A stretch of DNA of 64,000 bases, from contig NZ_CP150660.1 in the NCBI RefSeq assembly GCF_038023995.1, positions 2,106,501 to 2,170,500 of the forward strand. Reading direction: 5' to 3'. The position numbers were made by a program, and so were the translations under genes. Shown here piece after piece: positions 7,791-17,840 of this stretch. This stretch comes from Polaribacter atrinae (GTDB lineage: Bacteria; Bacteroidota; Bacteroidia; Flavobacteriales; Flavobacteriaceae). The notes under the pieces are model-generated. The model saw only the letters and a program-made list of their open reading frames with translations, did not search any database and was not told where the DNA came from. The number at the start of each line of letters is the position of its first letter. Positions within the stretch are counted from its first letter, which is position 1.

Positions 7791-9572
7791 CTAAGAAGGC
7801 TCTTCACCATCTAACAAAGGTACCGTTTGTAAAACGTAATCCTCACCGTGTAAATAAGCACTATCATCATCTTCTGCGTCTACACGCTTACTATAATCAT
7901 AAGCCCATCTATGTACTTCTGGTAATTTCCCTGGCCAGTTTCCATGTACATGATCTACAGGAGTTGTCCATTCTAAAGTATTTGCTTTCCAAGGGTTCAT
8001 AGTTGCTTTTTCTCCTCTATAAATAGAGATAAAGAAGTTAGAAATAAAGAATATCTGAGCAAAACCACCAACTAAGGCAAATAATGTAATTACAATGTTA
8101 ATATCAGATAAATCATCAAACATAGGAAATGCTGTGTTAGAATAATATCTTCTTGGTAAACCTGCTAAACCTATAAAGTGCATTGGCCAGAAAACTCCGT
8201 AAGCACAAATAATGCTTAACCAGAAATGCCAGTATCCTAAAGTCTTGTTCATCATTCTACCGTACATTTTAGGAAACCAGTGGTACACACCAGCAAACAT
8301 TCCAAAAATTGCAGAAACTCCCATTACTAAGTGGAAATGCGCTACTACAAAGTACGTATCATGAACATTAATATCTAAAGCAGAATCGCCTAAAACAATA
8401 CCTGTTAAACCTCCTGTTACGAATGTAGAAACCAATCCGATAGAAAATAACATAGCAGGATTTAATTGAAGATTCCCTTTCCACAGTGTTGTAAGCCAGT
8501 TAAATGATTTTACAGCAGAAGGAATTGCAATTAATAACGTTGTAAATGTAAATACAGAACCTAAGAAAGGATTCATTCCTGAAACAAACATATGGTGTCC
8601 CCAAACAATTGTAGATAAAAATGCAATTGCTATAATAGAACCAATCATTGCACGGTATCCAAATATTGGTTTACGTGAATTGATAGCCAAAATTTCTGAA
8701 ACAATACCCATGGCAGGTAAGATTACAATATAAACCTCAGGGTGACCTAAGAACCAAAATAAGTGCTCAAATAATACTGGAGACCCACCTTGATAATGTA
8801 ATACTTCACCAGCAATAAAGATATCTGATAAATAGAATGAAGTTCCAAAACTTCTATCAAAGATTAATAATAAAGCTGCTGATAATAAAACAGGGAAAGA
8901 AACTACACCTATAATTGCAGTTACAAATAAAGCCCAAATTGTTAAAGGCAATCTTGTCATTTTCATTCCTTTTGTTCTTAAGTTAAAAACAGTAACTATA
9001 TAGTTTAAAGAACCTATTAAAGAAGATGCAATAAATATAGCCATAGAAACTAACCATAATGTCATACCCATTCCAGAACCTGGAATTGCTTGGGGTAATG
9101 CACTTAACGGAGGATAGATAGTCCATCCTGCTGATGCTGGACCTGCTTCTACAAATAAAGATATTACCATGATTATACTTGAAATAAAGAATAACCAATA
9201 AGATACCATATTTAAAAAACCAGATGCCATATCTCTAGCTCCAATTTGCAACGGAATTAATAAGTTAGAAAAAGTACCACTTAATCCTGCTGTTAATACA
9301 AAGAACACCATTATAGTACCGTGTATTGTTACCAATGCTAAGTACATATCTGGGTTCATTACACCGTCTGTTTGATGAGGGCCTAAAAATGCTTCAATTA
9401 TAGAAAAAGATTTTTCTGGCCATGCAATTTGCATACGAAATAACATAGACATAAATACACCAATGATTCCCATAAACATACCAGTTACAAGGAACTGCTT
9501 AGAAATCATTTTATGATCTTGGCTAAAAATATATTTTGTTACAAATGTTTCTTTATGATGATGTTCTGACAT
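7791..9572 (-). CDS. ctaD: Cytochrome c oxidase subunit I (aa3 type)
   Basis: A 593-residue haem-copper oxidase subunit I with about twelve transmembrane helices. The active site is visible: GHPEVYIVILP contains the His and cross-linked Tyr of the CuB site, WGHHMFVSGM supplies the two other CuB histidines, and HFHLVMG supplies the haem a3 and haem a ligands. It reduces oxygen to water and pumps protons. The N-terminus MSEHHHKE is a short His-rich cytoplasmic tail. It is the last gene of an operon with subunit II and the six ActA–F genes. Subunits III and IV are absent here, as expected where they are encoded elsewhere. In Flavobacterium johnsoniae the equivalent proteins form an ACIII–aa3 supercomplex. 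Confidence 0.97.
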   Translation of the reverse strand: MSEHHHKETFVTKYIFSQDHKMISKQFLVTGMFMGIIGVFMSMLFRMQIAWPEKSFSIIEAFLGPHQTDGVMNPDMYLALVTIHGTIMVFFVLTAGLSGTFSNLLIPLQIGARDMASGFLNMVSYWLFFISSIIMVISLFVEAGPASAGWTIYPPLSALPQAIPGSGMGMTLWLVSMAIFIASSLIGSLNYIVTVFNLRTKGMKMTRLPLTIWALFVTAIIGVVSFPVLLSAALLLIFDRSFGTSFYLSDIFIAGEVLHYQGGSPVLFEHLFWFLGHPEVYIVILPAMGIVSEILAINSRKPIFGYRAMIGSIIAIAFLSTIVWGHHMFVSGMNPFLGSVFTFTTLLIAIPSAVKSFNWLTTLWKGNLQLNPAMLFSIGLVSTFVTGGLTGIVLGDSALDINVHDTYFVVAHFHLVMGVSAIFGMFAGVYHWFPKMYGRMMNKTLGYWHFWLSIICAYGVFWPMHFIGLAGLPRRYYSNTAFPMFDDLSDINIVITLFALVGGFAQIFFISNFFISIYRGEKATMNPWKANTLEWTTPVDHVHGNWPGKLPEVHRWAYDYSKRVDAEDDDSAYLHGEDYVLQTVPLLDGEEPS

Positions 9573-9597
9573 AATCTTATTTATTTGTAGTGTCTTT

Positions 9598-10614
9598 TTA
9601 ATTATTATTATTTAATACTGATGCTAATGTTGGTTGCTCTGCAATCCATTTGTCGTACTCTTCCTGCTCTACAACTGTAATTTTCATTTGCATGTTATAG
9701 TGAGATGCACCACAAATTTTATTACATAACAATAAATAGTCAAACTCATAAGGATCTTCTCCTTTAGCTTTTCTAATTTCATTAATACCTGCAGTTTTTT
9801 CAATTACTTCAGATTGCTGTCTCATTTCCGCAGTTGTATATTTTGGAGTAAAACCAAATTCTGTTACCATACCTGGCACACAGTTCATTTGCGCTCTAAA
9901 GTGAGGCATATAAGCTGAGTGTAGCACGTCTTGAGAACGGAACTTGAAATGTACTTTTCTACCTTTAGGTAAATACAATTCAGTTACTTGCTTATCATCT
10001 TGAGCATTCTTATCAGTCATATCAACACCAATAGTGTTCATACCTTTAATATAGTTTACATTACCCAAACCTAACGTATTATCATCTCCTGCATAACGAG
10101 CATCCCATCTAAATTGTTGAGCATATACTTCTATAACTACAGGATCTTCTAAGTCTGATAAATCCATAATATTATTCCATTGCCATAATCCGTATCCAAT
10201 TAAAACAACTAAAACAACTGCTGGAGTAATCGTCCAAATAGCTTCTAATTTATGACTATCAGAATAAAATTTTGCTTTTTTACCTTTCTCACCTTTATAT
10301 TTAAAAGTAAAGTAGAAAATTAAAAATTGCATTAAAAACTGAACGATACCAATTAACCAAAATGTAATATCAAAAAGGTTATCATCATGCTCTCCTTCAA
10401 TAGAAGCAGATTCTGGTAACAAAATAACATTCATGAAGATTAAACAGTAAATCATCATTGCGTATAAAAATACCATAAAATAAATGGCATTTCTTCCTTG
10501 GGTTGCGTTGTCTTTATCAGTAGCGATTACGCTTCTTAAGTTTAAAATTCTGGTTATTTGCCAAAAACTTACACCGATTGCAACAGCTATAAAAATATAA
10601 AATAGAGCTAGCAT
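9598..10614 (-). CDS. ctaC: Cytochrome c oxidase subunit II (CuA)
   Basis: A 338-residue subunit II with three hydrophobic segments near the N-terminus and a periplasmic cupredoxin domain. CuA ligands are visible: His in DVLHSAYMPHFR and the loop CNKICGASHYNM. No lipobox was seen, and no haem c motif, so this is not a caa3-type fusion. It accepts electrons from a cytochrome c, presumably ActA or ActE of the adjacent complex, and passes them to subunit I. It lies 38 bases downstream of actF and 25 bases upstream of coxA, which supports a single transcript. Confidence 0.95.
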   Translation of the reverse strand: MLALFYIFIAVAIGVSFWQITRILNLRSVIATDKDNATQGRNAIYFMVFLYAMMIYCLIFMNVILLPESASIEGEHDDNLFDITFWLIGIVQFLMQFLIFYFTFKYKGEKGKKAKFYSDSHKLEAIWTITPAVVLVVLIGYGLWQWNNIMDLSDLEDPVVIEVYAQQFRWDARYAGDDNTLGLGNVNYIKGMNTIGVDMTDKNAQDDKQVTELYLPKGRKVHFKFRSQDVLHSAYMPHFRAQMNCVPGMVTEFGFTPKYTTAEMRQQSEVIEKTAGINEIRKAKGEDPYEFDYLLLCNKICGASHYNMQMKITVVEQEEYDKWIAEQPTLASVLNNNN

Positions 10615-10652
10615 ATTTATCTCGTCTTAATTATTTTAATTCAAATTATTTA

Positions 10653-12059
10653 TTAATGATGATCTCCTGAACCTTCTCCTCTGTGTTCAATATTATAATA
10701 GTGATAATGTTTACTTTCTTCTAAGAAAGGATTACCAATAGGTACTGATCCTGCTTTTGCAAATGAACTAAAAGTAGCATATATAAAGACTCCTAAGAAG
10801 AATAATATTGCACTAATTTCAGGAATACCGAAAGCCCATTGTGCTCCAACTGTACCTGGCATAACCATTACAAAAATATCAATATAATGACCGAAAAGGA
10901 TAGCGACACCTCCAATAACGATAAACCAAGGAACACTCTTAAAGTCACTGTTTAATAATAACAATACAGGAAAAACAAAGTTCATCACTACCATTGCTAA
11001 GAACGGAAAGTTGTACTCATTAAATCTCATCGCAAAATAAGTAGTTTCTTCAGGAATATCTGCATACCAGATTAACATAAATTGAGAAAACCATAAATAA
11101 GTCCAGAATATAGAAAAACCAAACATATATTTAGCTAAATCATGAATATGACTATCATTTACACCCGGTAAAGCACCTTTAGATCGTAAGTAAATTGTTA
11201 CAAGTGCAATAACAGTTAAGGCACTTACTAGTAAACTAGATAATACATACCATCCAAATAATGTAGAGAACCAGTGTGGGTCTAAGCCCATAATCCAATC
11301 CCAAGACATCATTGTTTCAGTAATCATAAATAAGAAAATAAAACCTACAGAAGCATTATAACTTAATTTATATGTTTTACCACCATCATTAGCAGTATCT
11401 TCTTTGATAGAGTTTTTACGAATAAACCATCTATAAGCATTCCAAATAGCTAAATACGCGATACTTCTAATAGCCCAACCTGGTACATTAATCCACCAAG
11501 ATTTACCATCAACAATAGGATCGTAATTAGGACTTGTAGGGTCAAAAACGCCTTCTGCCATCCAAGGGAACATGTGGTTCCAATGCATAACTGCAGAAGC
11601 TACTATTATAACCATTACAATAGAAGTTGGTACTAAATTAGCTGTAATTGCTTCCATTACTCTAAACAGTAGGATAGACCAACCGGCTTGAGCTACTCTT
11701 TGGATAGCATAAAAAGCTAAAACCAATAACGTAGTACCTAAAAAGAAAAATAAGGCTACATATATTGCAGACCAAGGTTTATTTTTTAATTGATGTAAAA
11801 CGTGTTCTGCATGTGCATCACTATGATCTGCATCTACTGAAGCATGGTTCTCACCATGTGATTCTTCTTTATGCCCATCTACACTAACCTCTTCATGAGA
11901 AGTAGCATGACTATCACCATGTGAAGCTTGTTGTGCAATTACTTCTTTAGCTTCTTCAACTGTTTTTGGAGCTGAATAAAAACCATAACCAATTCCCACT
12001 AAACCAACAAGTATAAGTGCTAATGAGAATGTTTTTAATTTACCTGAGAATTGATACAT
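10653..12059 (-). CDS. actF: Alternative complex III subunit ActF (NrfD-like membrane protein)
   Basis: A 468-residue polytopic protein of the NrfD/PsrC superfamily with about ten helices, one of the two large quinol-oxidising-type membrane subunits of alternative complex III. After the first helix (about 11–29) comes a long soluble loop with ten histidines between residues 47 and 89 (for example SHGDSHATSH and DADHSDAHAEH), an unusual metal-binding-like stretch. Conserved helices follow (WNHMFPWM, DWIMGLDPHWFST). The order ActE–ActF–CoxB matches other Bacteroidota operons. The C-terminus ends HHYNIEHRGEGSGDHH-like, again His-rich. Confidence 0.92.
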   Translation of the reverse strand: MYQFSGKLKTFSLALILVGLVGIGYGFYSAPKTVEEAKEVIAQQASHGDSHATSHEEVSVDGHKEESHGENHASVDADHSDAHAEHVLHQLKNKPWSAIYVALFFFLGTTLLVLAFYAIQRVAQAGWSILLFRVMEAITANLVPTSIVMVIIVASAVMHWNHMFPWMAEGVFDPTSPNYDPIVDGKSWWINVPGWAIRSIAYLAIWNAYRWFIRKNSIKEDTANDGGKTYKLSYNASVGFIFLFMITETMMSWDWIMGLDPHWFSTLFGWYVLSSLLVSALTVIALVTIYLRSKGALPGVNDSHIHDLAKYMFGFSIFWTYLWFSQFMLIWYADIPEETTYFAMRFNEYNFPFLAMVVMNFVFPVLLLLNSDFKSVPWFIVIGGVAILFGHYIDIFVMVMPGTVGAQWAFGIPEISAILFFLGVFIYATFSSFAKAGSVPIGNPFLEESKHYHYYNIEHRGEGSGDHH

Positions 12060-12087
12060 ATCTTTTTCGTATTCTTTCTAATTGAAA

Positions 12088-12630
12088 TTATAATTCTGAA
12101 CGTAATTTTTCTACGTACTGTACTATTTGCCAACGCTCTGTATACGTTGTTTGAGATGCGTGTGATCCCATTAAGTTTTTACCGTGCATAATTACATGAT
12201 AAATACTCCCTGTGTTGATATCTCTATCTTTATAATTAGGAATACCAGAAAACTTATCTCTTTGAGATAAAACTCCATTTCCATCTCCTTTTTTACCATG
12301 GCAAGAAGCACAATATATATCGTACATTGCTTTTCCGTTTGCTAAACTTTCTTCAGTTGTTTCTAAAGGATTAGTCACAACAGTTTTAGACAATTCATAA
12401 CCTTCGTTGGTATTAGGAATATCATAAGCAGGATGCCCACCTCTTGGAATTGTTCCTGCAACAGGTTTACTATTTACAGGTTCTCCGTTAAGACCATTAG
12501 CTCCATTTACATCATAAGGAACAGATACATACATATCTGGCATGAATTGTAATTGCGGTTTAGTTTTATCGTTACAAGAAATGATACTTGTAAGAGTAAA
12601 TAAAGCGATAATTAATTTAAAATTCTTCAT
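12088..12630 (-). CDS. actE: Alternative complex III subunit ActE (monohaem cytochrome c lipoprotein)
   Basis: A 180-residue lipoprotein: the signal peptide ends at the lipobox SIISC (Cys19). One CASCH haem c motif lies at 107–111, with a likely distal Met154 in KNLMGSH. The region in between matches the small ActE cytochrome, which relays electrons towards the terminal oxidase. It sits between actD (10-base gap) and actF (28-base gap) in one operon. The placement, size and single haem make the assignment secure. Confidence 0.93.
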   Translation of the reverse strand: MKNFKLIIALFTLTSIISCNDKTKPQLQFMPDMYVSVPYDVNGANGLNGEPVNSKPVAGTIPRGGHPAYDIPNTNEGYELSKTVVTNPLETTEESLANGKAMYDIYCASCHGKKGDGNGVLSQRDKFSGIPNYKDRDINTGSIYHVIMHGKNLMGSHASQTTYTERWQIVQYVEKLRSEL

Positions 12631-12640
12631 TTTCTATATA

Positions 12641-13168
12641 TTAGTGCTTGTCTACTACATTAATTTCTACAGCTCCTGTATTTGTTAATAAAGCAATAAT
12701 TTTAGCTTCATTATTGTCTACAGGTATTTCCATTAAAAAATGATCATCTGTAGTTCTTGGATCTGGATTCTCTGCATCTTTAAATGGCCATAATCTACTT
12801 CTCATATAAAAAGTAATTACCATTAAATGGGCTGCAAAAAACACAGTTAATTCAAACATAATTGGCACAAATGCTGGCATATTAGCCCACCAAGAAAAGT
12901 TTGGTTTACCACCAATATCTTGTGGCCAATCTTGAATCATCATGTAATTAGTCATCCAAATGGCAAATGATAATCCTGTAATTCCGTAGAAAAATGCAGT
13001 AATTGCCAATCTTGTAGGAGCTAATCCCATTGCTTTGTCTAATCCGTGTACTGGAAAAGGACAAAATACTTCCTCTATATGAAGATGTTCTGCTTTTACA
13101 GCTTTCACTGCGTCCATTAGAACTTCGTCATCATTATAAAATGCGTGAATAACTTTTGATGATTCCAT
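12641..13168 (-). CDS. actD: Alternative complex III subunit ActD (DUF3341)
   Basis: A 175-residue membrane protein with a cytoplasmic N-terminal domain (HAFYNDDEVLMDAVKAVKAEHLHIEEVFCPFPVHGLDKAMGL) and two transmembrane helices (about 55–75 and 105–125). This is the DUF3341/ActD pattern. It has no cofactor motifs and is a structural subunit of the complex. Its start lies two bases from the ActC stop, a sign of translational coupling. Confidence 0.93.
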   Translation of the reverse strand: MESSKVIHAFYNDDEVLMDAVKAVKAEHLHIEEVFCPFPVHGLDKAMGLAPTRLAITAFFYGITGLSFAIWMTNYMMIQDWPQDIGGKPNFSWWANMPAFVPIMFELTVFFAAHLMVITFYMRSRLWPFKDAENPDPRTTDDHFLMEIPVDNNEAKIIALLTNTGAVEINVVDKH

Positions 13169-13170
13169 AA

Positions 13171-14625
13171 TTATTCTTTATTAGATTTATCAGTTGTACC
13201 TGCTACGTTTGCTACGTTAATAGCTGGCTTAGTTGGTATACCTTGTTCTCTTCTTTTCTTGTAAAACTCTCCAGAAGATTTTAAAATTGTTTTTACTTCT
13301 GCTTGTGCAATTACTGGAAAAGTTCTTGCATATAATAAGAATAATACAAAGAAAAATCCAATAGTACCTACAAAGATTCCAACATCTACAAATGTAGGTT
13401 CAAAACGCCACCATGTAGATGGTAAATGTCCTTTACTTAATACAATTGCAATAATATCGAAACGTTCAAACCACATACCAATATTAATAGCAATAGATAT
13501 GATAAAAGTGATTATAAAACTTCTTCTAAATTTCTTAATCCATAATAACTGCGGAGTAATTATATTAAATATAATTAATGACCAGAATGCCCAAGCATAA
13601 GGTCCTGTTGCAGCACCTACAGATAAGTATGTATAGTTTTCATAAGGTGAACCTGTATACCAAGCAATAAAGAATTCTGTTGCATAAGCTACAGCTACAA
13701 TACCACCTGTTAAGATAATTACAATATTCATATACTCGATATGCATACGTGTAATATAGTCTTCTAAGTTAGTTACCTTTCTCATGATTCCTAATAACGT
13801 TTGTACCATTGCAAATCCAGAAAAGATTGCTCCTGCTACGAAATAAGGAGGAAAAATTGTTGAGTGCCAACCTGGATTAATAGAGGTAGCAAAATCCATA
13901 GATACAATTGTGTGTACAGAAAGTACTAATGGAGTAGCTAAACCTGCAAGTACCAAAGATACTTCTTCAAAACGTTGCCAATCTTTAGCTCTACCAGACC
14001 AACCGAAAGATAATAAAGCATATATTTTCTTTTGAAAAGGCTTTACTGCTCTATCTCTAATCATTGCAAAATCTGGTAATAAACCTGTCCACCAGAAAAC
14101 TAATGATACAGATAAATATGTTGATATCGCAAAAACATCCCATAATAATGGTGAGTTAAAGTTTACCCATAACGAACCAAATTGATTTGGCATTGGCAAT
14201 ACCCAATATCCATTCCATGGTCTACCCATGTGGATAAGTGGAAACAATCCTGCCTGAAAAACGGCAAAAATTGTCATTGCTTCTGCAGAACGGTTAATTG
14301 CCATTCTCCATTTTTGACGGAACAATAAAAGTACTGCAGAAATTAAAGTTCCTGCGTGACCGATACCAACCCACCATACAAAGTTTGTAATATCCCAAGC
14401 CCATCCAATGTTCTTGTTCAATCCCCAAACTCCAATACCAGTACCTATGGTATAAAAAATACATCCAAATCCCCAAAGCGTTGCTGCCAAAGAAATATAA
14501 AATGCTATGTACCAATTTTTATTTGCAACACCTTCAATAGGTTTTGCAATGTCTTCTGTAATATCGTGATAACTTTTATCACCTAATACTAAAGGTTCCC
14601 TTATGGGTGCTTCGTAATGAGACAT
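13171..14625 (-). CDS. actC: Alternative complex III subunit ActC (NrfD/PsrC family)
   Basis: A 484-residue protein of about ten transmembrane helices in two NrfD-like bundles. It is homologous to the quinone-binding membrane subunits PsrC and NrfD, and in ACIII is thought to hold the menaquinol oxidation site next to ActB's iron-sulfur clusters. Recognisable segments include HMGRPWNGYWVLPMPNQFGSLWVNFNSPLLWD and VHTIVSMDFATSINPGWHSTIFPPYFVAGAIFSG. It lies between actB and actD in the conserved order. Plus-strand frames over its 5' part are shadows. Confidence 0.95.
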   Translation of the reverse strand: MSHYEAPIREPLVLGDKSYHDITEDIAKPIEGVANKNWYIAFYISLAATLWGFGCIFYTIGTGIGVWGLNKNIGWAWDITNFVWWVGIGHAGTLISAVLLLFRQKWRMAINRSAEAMTIFAVFQAGLFPLIHMGRPWNGYWVLPMPNQFGSLWVNFNSPLLWDVFAISTYLSVSLVFWWTGLLPDFAMIRDRAVKPFQKKIYALLSFGWSGRAKDWQRFEEVSLVLAGLATPLVLSVHTIVSMDFATSINPGWHSTIFPPYFVAGAIFSGFAMVQTLLGIMRKVTNLEDYITRMHIEYMNIVIILTGGIVAVAYATEFFIAWYTGSPYENYTYLSVGAATGPYAWAFWSLIIFNIITPQLLWIKKFRRSFIITFIISIAINIGMWFERFDIIAIVLSKGHLPSTWWRFEPTFVDVGIFVGTIGFFFVLFLLYARTFPVIAQAEVKTILKSSGEFYKKRREQGIPTKPAINVANVAGTTDKSNKE

Positions 14626-14701
14626 ATTTTTATTACTTAGTTTAATTATAGTTTTTAAACTTTCAAAGCCGTTTAACTTTGAATTTTAAATTTAAAATTT
14701 C

Positions 14702-17700
14702 TTACGCTTCGTTTGTATTTCTAACTTTCACTTGATATACTACATTCGGTTTCGTTTGTAAGTAATCTAATACGTGATAAGCTCTTTTATCTTCTGCTAA
14801 TGCTGCTACTTCGTCTTTCTCGTTGTTAACATCACCAAAAACCATAGCTCCGGTTGTACAAGCAGATGAACAAGCTGTTGAGAATTCGTCTGTGTTAACA
14901 GCTCTTCCTTCTTTTTTAGCTTTTAGAATTGTAGCTTGTGTCATTTGAATACACATAGAACATTTTTCCATAACTCCTCTAGAACGTACTACAACATCTG
15001 GGTTTAATACCATTTTACCGTAGTCATTATTCATGTTGAAGTCAAACTCTTTATTATTCGAATACTGGAACCAGTTAAAACGACGAACTCTATAAGGACA
15101 GTTGTTTGCACAATATCTTGTACCAACACATCTGTTATATGCCATTTGGTTTTGACCTTGACGACCATGAGATGTTGCTGCAACCGGACAAACAGTCTCA
15201 CAAGGAGCATGATTACAGTGCTGACACATCATTGGTTGAAAAGTAACCTCTGGGTTTTCGGCTTCAGTTTCTATAGCTTTATACAAGTCTCCACCGCTTA
15301 AGCCCATAGCTTTAGCTTCTTCACGTGTTGCAACTTCAGAAGAATAATATCTATCGATACGCAACCAGTGCATATCTCTACCTACTCTAACTTCATTTTT
15401 ACCTACAACTGGTACATTGTTTTCTGCATGACATGCAATAACACAAGCACCACAACCTGTACAAGATGATAAATCTATTGATAAGTTAAAGTGATGACCA
15501 ACTTCTCTGTTGTGCTCCTCCCATAAATCTATAGATTTTGCTTCAACTTCTTGATGATCATAAGATACAAAAGCAGGTTTGTTCCAAGAATGTTTTGGAT
15601 CTACACTACTTACTACTTCTTTTAAAGAAGCTACTTTTAAAATATCATGACGACCCGCAATTGTTTTTTGTACTTGTGTACAAGCAAACTTATGAGTTCC
15701 AGATACTTTTTCTATAGTAACTCCGTACTGAATATTGTTTCCGTTCATGTATAATGGATAACCATTAACACCAACTTTCATTTCTTCTTTTAATCCAAAA
15801 GTTTTACCGTAACCTAATGCTAAACCTACAGAACCAATAGCCTGACCTGGTTGAACCATTACCGGAACCACAACATCAACACCATTAACAGATACTTTGG
15901 CATAATCACCATTAATAGCACCGTTATCTTTTACAGGGTTTGAAAAACCTAACTCTCTGGCGTCTGCCATAGACATCATTAAGTAATTATCCCAAGAAGC
16001 TCTTGTAATAGGGTCTGGGAATTCTTGTAACCAAGGGTTGTTTGCTTGTTTACCGTCTCCTAAACCTGTTTTAGTATATAAGTTTAATTCAAAACCAGAA
16101 GCTTGTTTTGCTGAGCTTGCTAATTTAGAAGCAACATCAGAAATAACAACAGTAGATTCAAAAGCTTCCTCATCTAAAGATGGAGTCATTTTGAAAAAAC
16201 CATTATGTAAAGCTTTGTTCCATGAAGCACCAGCTAAAACGTTGGTAGCTGCATAAGTTTTTAAATAATCGTAATATTTTGTTGTATCTCCAGACCATTT
16301 TAACAACGTATCTTGAACTTGACGTGTATTAAATAATGGCTGAATAGTTGGTTGCATTAAACCATATGTTACAGAATCGAATTGCGCATCACCCCAAGAC
16401 TCTAAAAAGTGTGGTGTTGGTAACGCAAAATCCATTAAAGCTACTGTGCTATTATGTTCTGTAGACAATGCTACTGAAATTTCTAATTTACTTAATCCCT
16501 CAGAAAAATCTGATGAATTTGATAATGTATATACAGGATCTACATTGTAAGTAATTAATCCTGATACCTTACCAGCTTTCATATCTGAAACTAATTGAGC
16601 AACTTCAGCATCATTTCCTTTACGGATATTTAGCGTATTTTTTGTATCAATAATTTCACTGTTTAATGCTTTATTAATTGCTAATGAAATTAATTGTGCA
16701 TTTTTATCGTTCAACCCAGTTAAAACAACTGCTTTAGAACCAGCTTTCTTTAAGTCTGCTGCTAATGTTTTAATCGTTGCATCTACAGAAGTTGCTTTAG
16801 AAGAAACATTAGCTCCTGTAATAGCGTTGTATAAATTTAACAAAGCAAATACCTGATCAGATGGTTTTACAACCACTCTTTTATCAGCATTAGCACCTGT
16901 TAAAGACATATTACTTTCTACCTGTACATGGTAAGACATAAACCCTTTTCCCGGTTGTCTACCAGCAATATATTTCTTCTCTAAACCACCGTGAAAATCT
17001 CCAAGAAAATCTGCACCAAAAGAAACAATTGTTTTTGCATTCTCTAAATGATAATTTGGTAATACACGTTTACCGTACATTGCCATAAAAGCATCGGCTG
17101 CTCCAGATTCTGAAACCGCATCATAAACAACATGCTTTACATTTGGGTTTGCTGCAATAAATCCTTCAATAACTTTATCAGTTGATGGACTTGCCATAGT
17201 ACCTGTTAATAATACAACAGGTTTATTAGCTTCTTTTAATTCGTTTAATTTTGCACCGATTTTTGCATCAGCATCTGCCCAAGTTAAATAAGACTCTTTA
17301 TCTTGAGGTTCTTTTAAACGTAATTTTTCATCATATAAAGATAAAACAGAAGCTTGCACTCTCGCACTTGTTGTTCCGTTTGCTTCTTTATTTGGCATAA
17401 TTTGAATAGGACGACCTTCACGTGTTTTAACCAACACATTTGCAAAATCGTAACCATCTGCCATAGAAGTTGCATACCAATCTGCAATACCAGCAATGAT
17501 ATCGTCTGGTTTTACAACATAAGGAATAGCCTTTCTAACTGGTCCCTGACAAGCTGCTAATGAAGCTGCAGCTGTAGTAAAACCAACATATTTTAAAAAG
17601 TCTCTACGTGAAGTAGAAGAATTTTCTAGAGTTTCTTTATCACCTAAAAACTCATCTGTTGGAAGTTCTTCCACAAATTCGTTTTTACTTAACGTTTCAA

Positions 17701-17758
17701 CAATAGAACTACCTTTAAGTTCCTCAACACTTTGCCAGTATTTTTTGTCTGAAGCCAT
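14702..17758 (-). CDS. actB: Alternative complex III subunit ActB (molybdopterin-like plus Fe-S domains)
   Basis: A 1018-residue protein made of a degenerate molybdopterin-oxidoreductase domain joined to a C-terminal four-cluster ferredoxin domain. The Tat signal is internal: SRRDFLKY with Arg51–Arg52, followed by a lipobox-like LAAC (Cys70). The Fe-S part carries CTGCGACVIACHAENNVP, CQHCNHAPCETVCP, CVGTRYCANNCP and CSMCIQMT…ACSSACTTGA, consistent with three 4Fe-4S and one 3Fe-4S cluster. In characterised ACIII the molybdopterin domain has no cofactor; none can be judged here. It passes electrons from the quinol site towards the haems of ActA. Confidence 0.96.
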   Translation of the reverse strand: MASDKKYWQSVEELKGSSIVETLSKNEFVEELPTDEFLGDKETLENSSTSRRDFLKYVGFTTAAASLAACQGPVRKAIPYVVKPDDIIAGIADWYATSMADGYDFANVLVKTREGRPIQIMPNKEANGTTSARVQASVLSLYDEKLRLKEPQDKESYLTWADADAKIGAKLNELKEANKPVVLLTGTMASPSTDKVIEGFIAANPNVKHVVYDAVSESGAADAFMAMYGKRVLPNYHLENAKTIVSFGADFLGDFHGGLEKKYIAGRQPGKGFMSYHVQVESNMSLTGANADKRVVVKPSDQVFALLNLYNAITGANVSSKATSVDATIKTLAADLKKAGSKAVVLTGLNDKNAQLISLAINKALNSEIIDTKNTLNIRKGNDAEVAQLVSDMKAGKVSGLITYNVDPVYTLSNSSDFSEGLSKLEISVALSTEHNSTVALMDFALPTPHFLESWGDAQFDSVTYGLMQPTIQPLFNTRQVQDTLLKWSGDTTKYYDYLKTYAATNVLAGASWNKALHNGFFKMTPSLDEEAFESTVVISDVASKLASSAKQASGFELNLYTKTGLGDGKQANNPWLQEFPDPITRASWDNYLMMSMADARELGFSNPVKDNGAINGDYAKVSVNGVDVVVPVMVQPGQAIGSVGLALGYGKTFGLKEEMKVGVNGYPLYMNGNNIQYGVTIEKVSGTHKFACTQVQKTIAGRHDILKVASLKEVVSSVDPKHSWNKPAFVSYDHQEVEAKSIDLWEEHNREVGHHFNLSIDLSSCTGCGACVIACHAENNVPVVGKNEVRVGRDMHWLRIDRYYSSEVATREEAKAMGLSGGDLYKAIETEAENPEVTFQPMMCQHCNHAPCETVCPVAATSHGRQGQNQMAYNRCVGTRYCANNCPYRVRRFNWFQYSNNKEFDFNMNNDYGKMVLNPDVVVRSRGVMEKCSMCIQMTQATILKAKKEGRAVNTDEFSTACSSACTTGAMVFGDVNNEKDEVAALAEDKRAYHVLDYLQTKPNVVYQVKVRNTNEA

Positions 17759-17840
17759 TTATACTTTTTATTTAATGATTGAAAGATTTAAAACTAAAAA
17801 CATTCAGTCTTTTGATCTTTTAATTTTTAATTCTTTTTTA

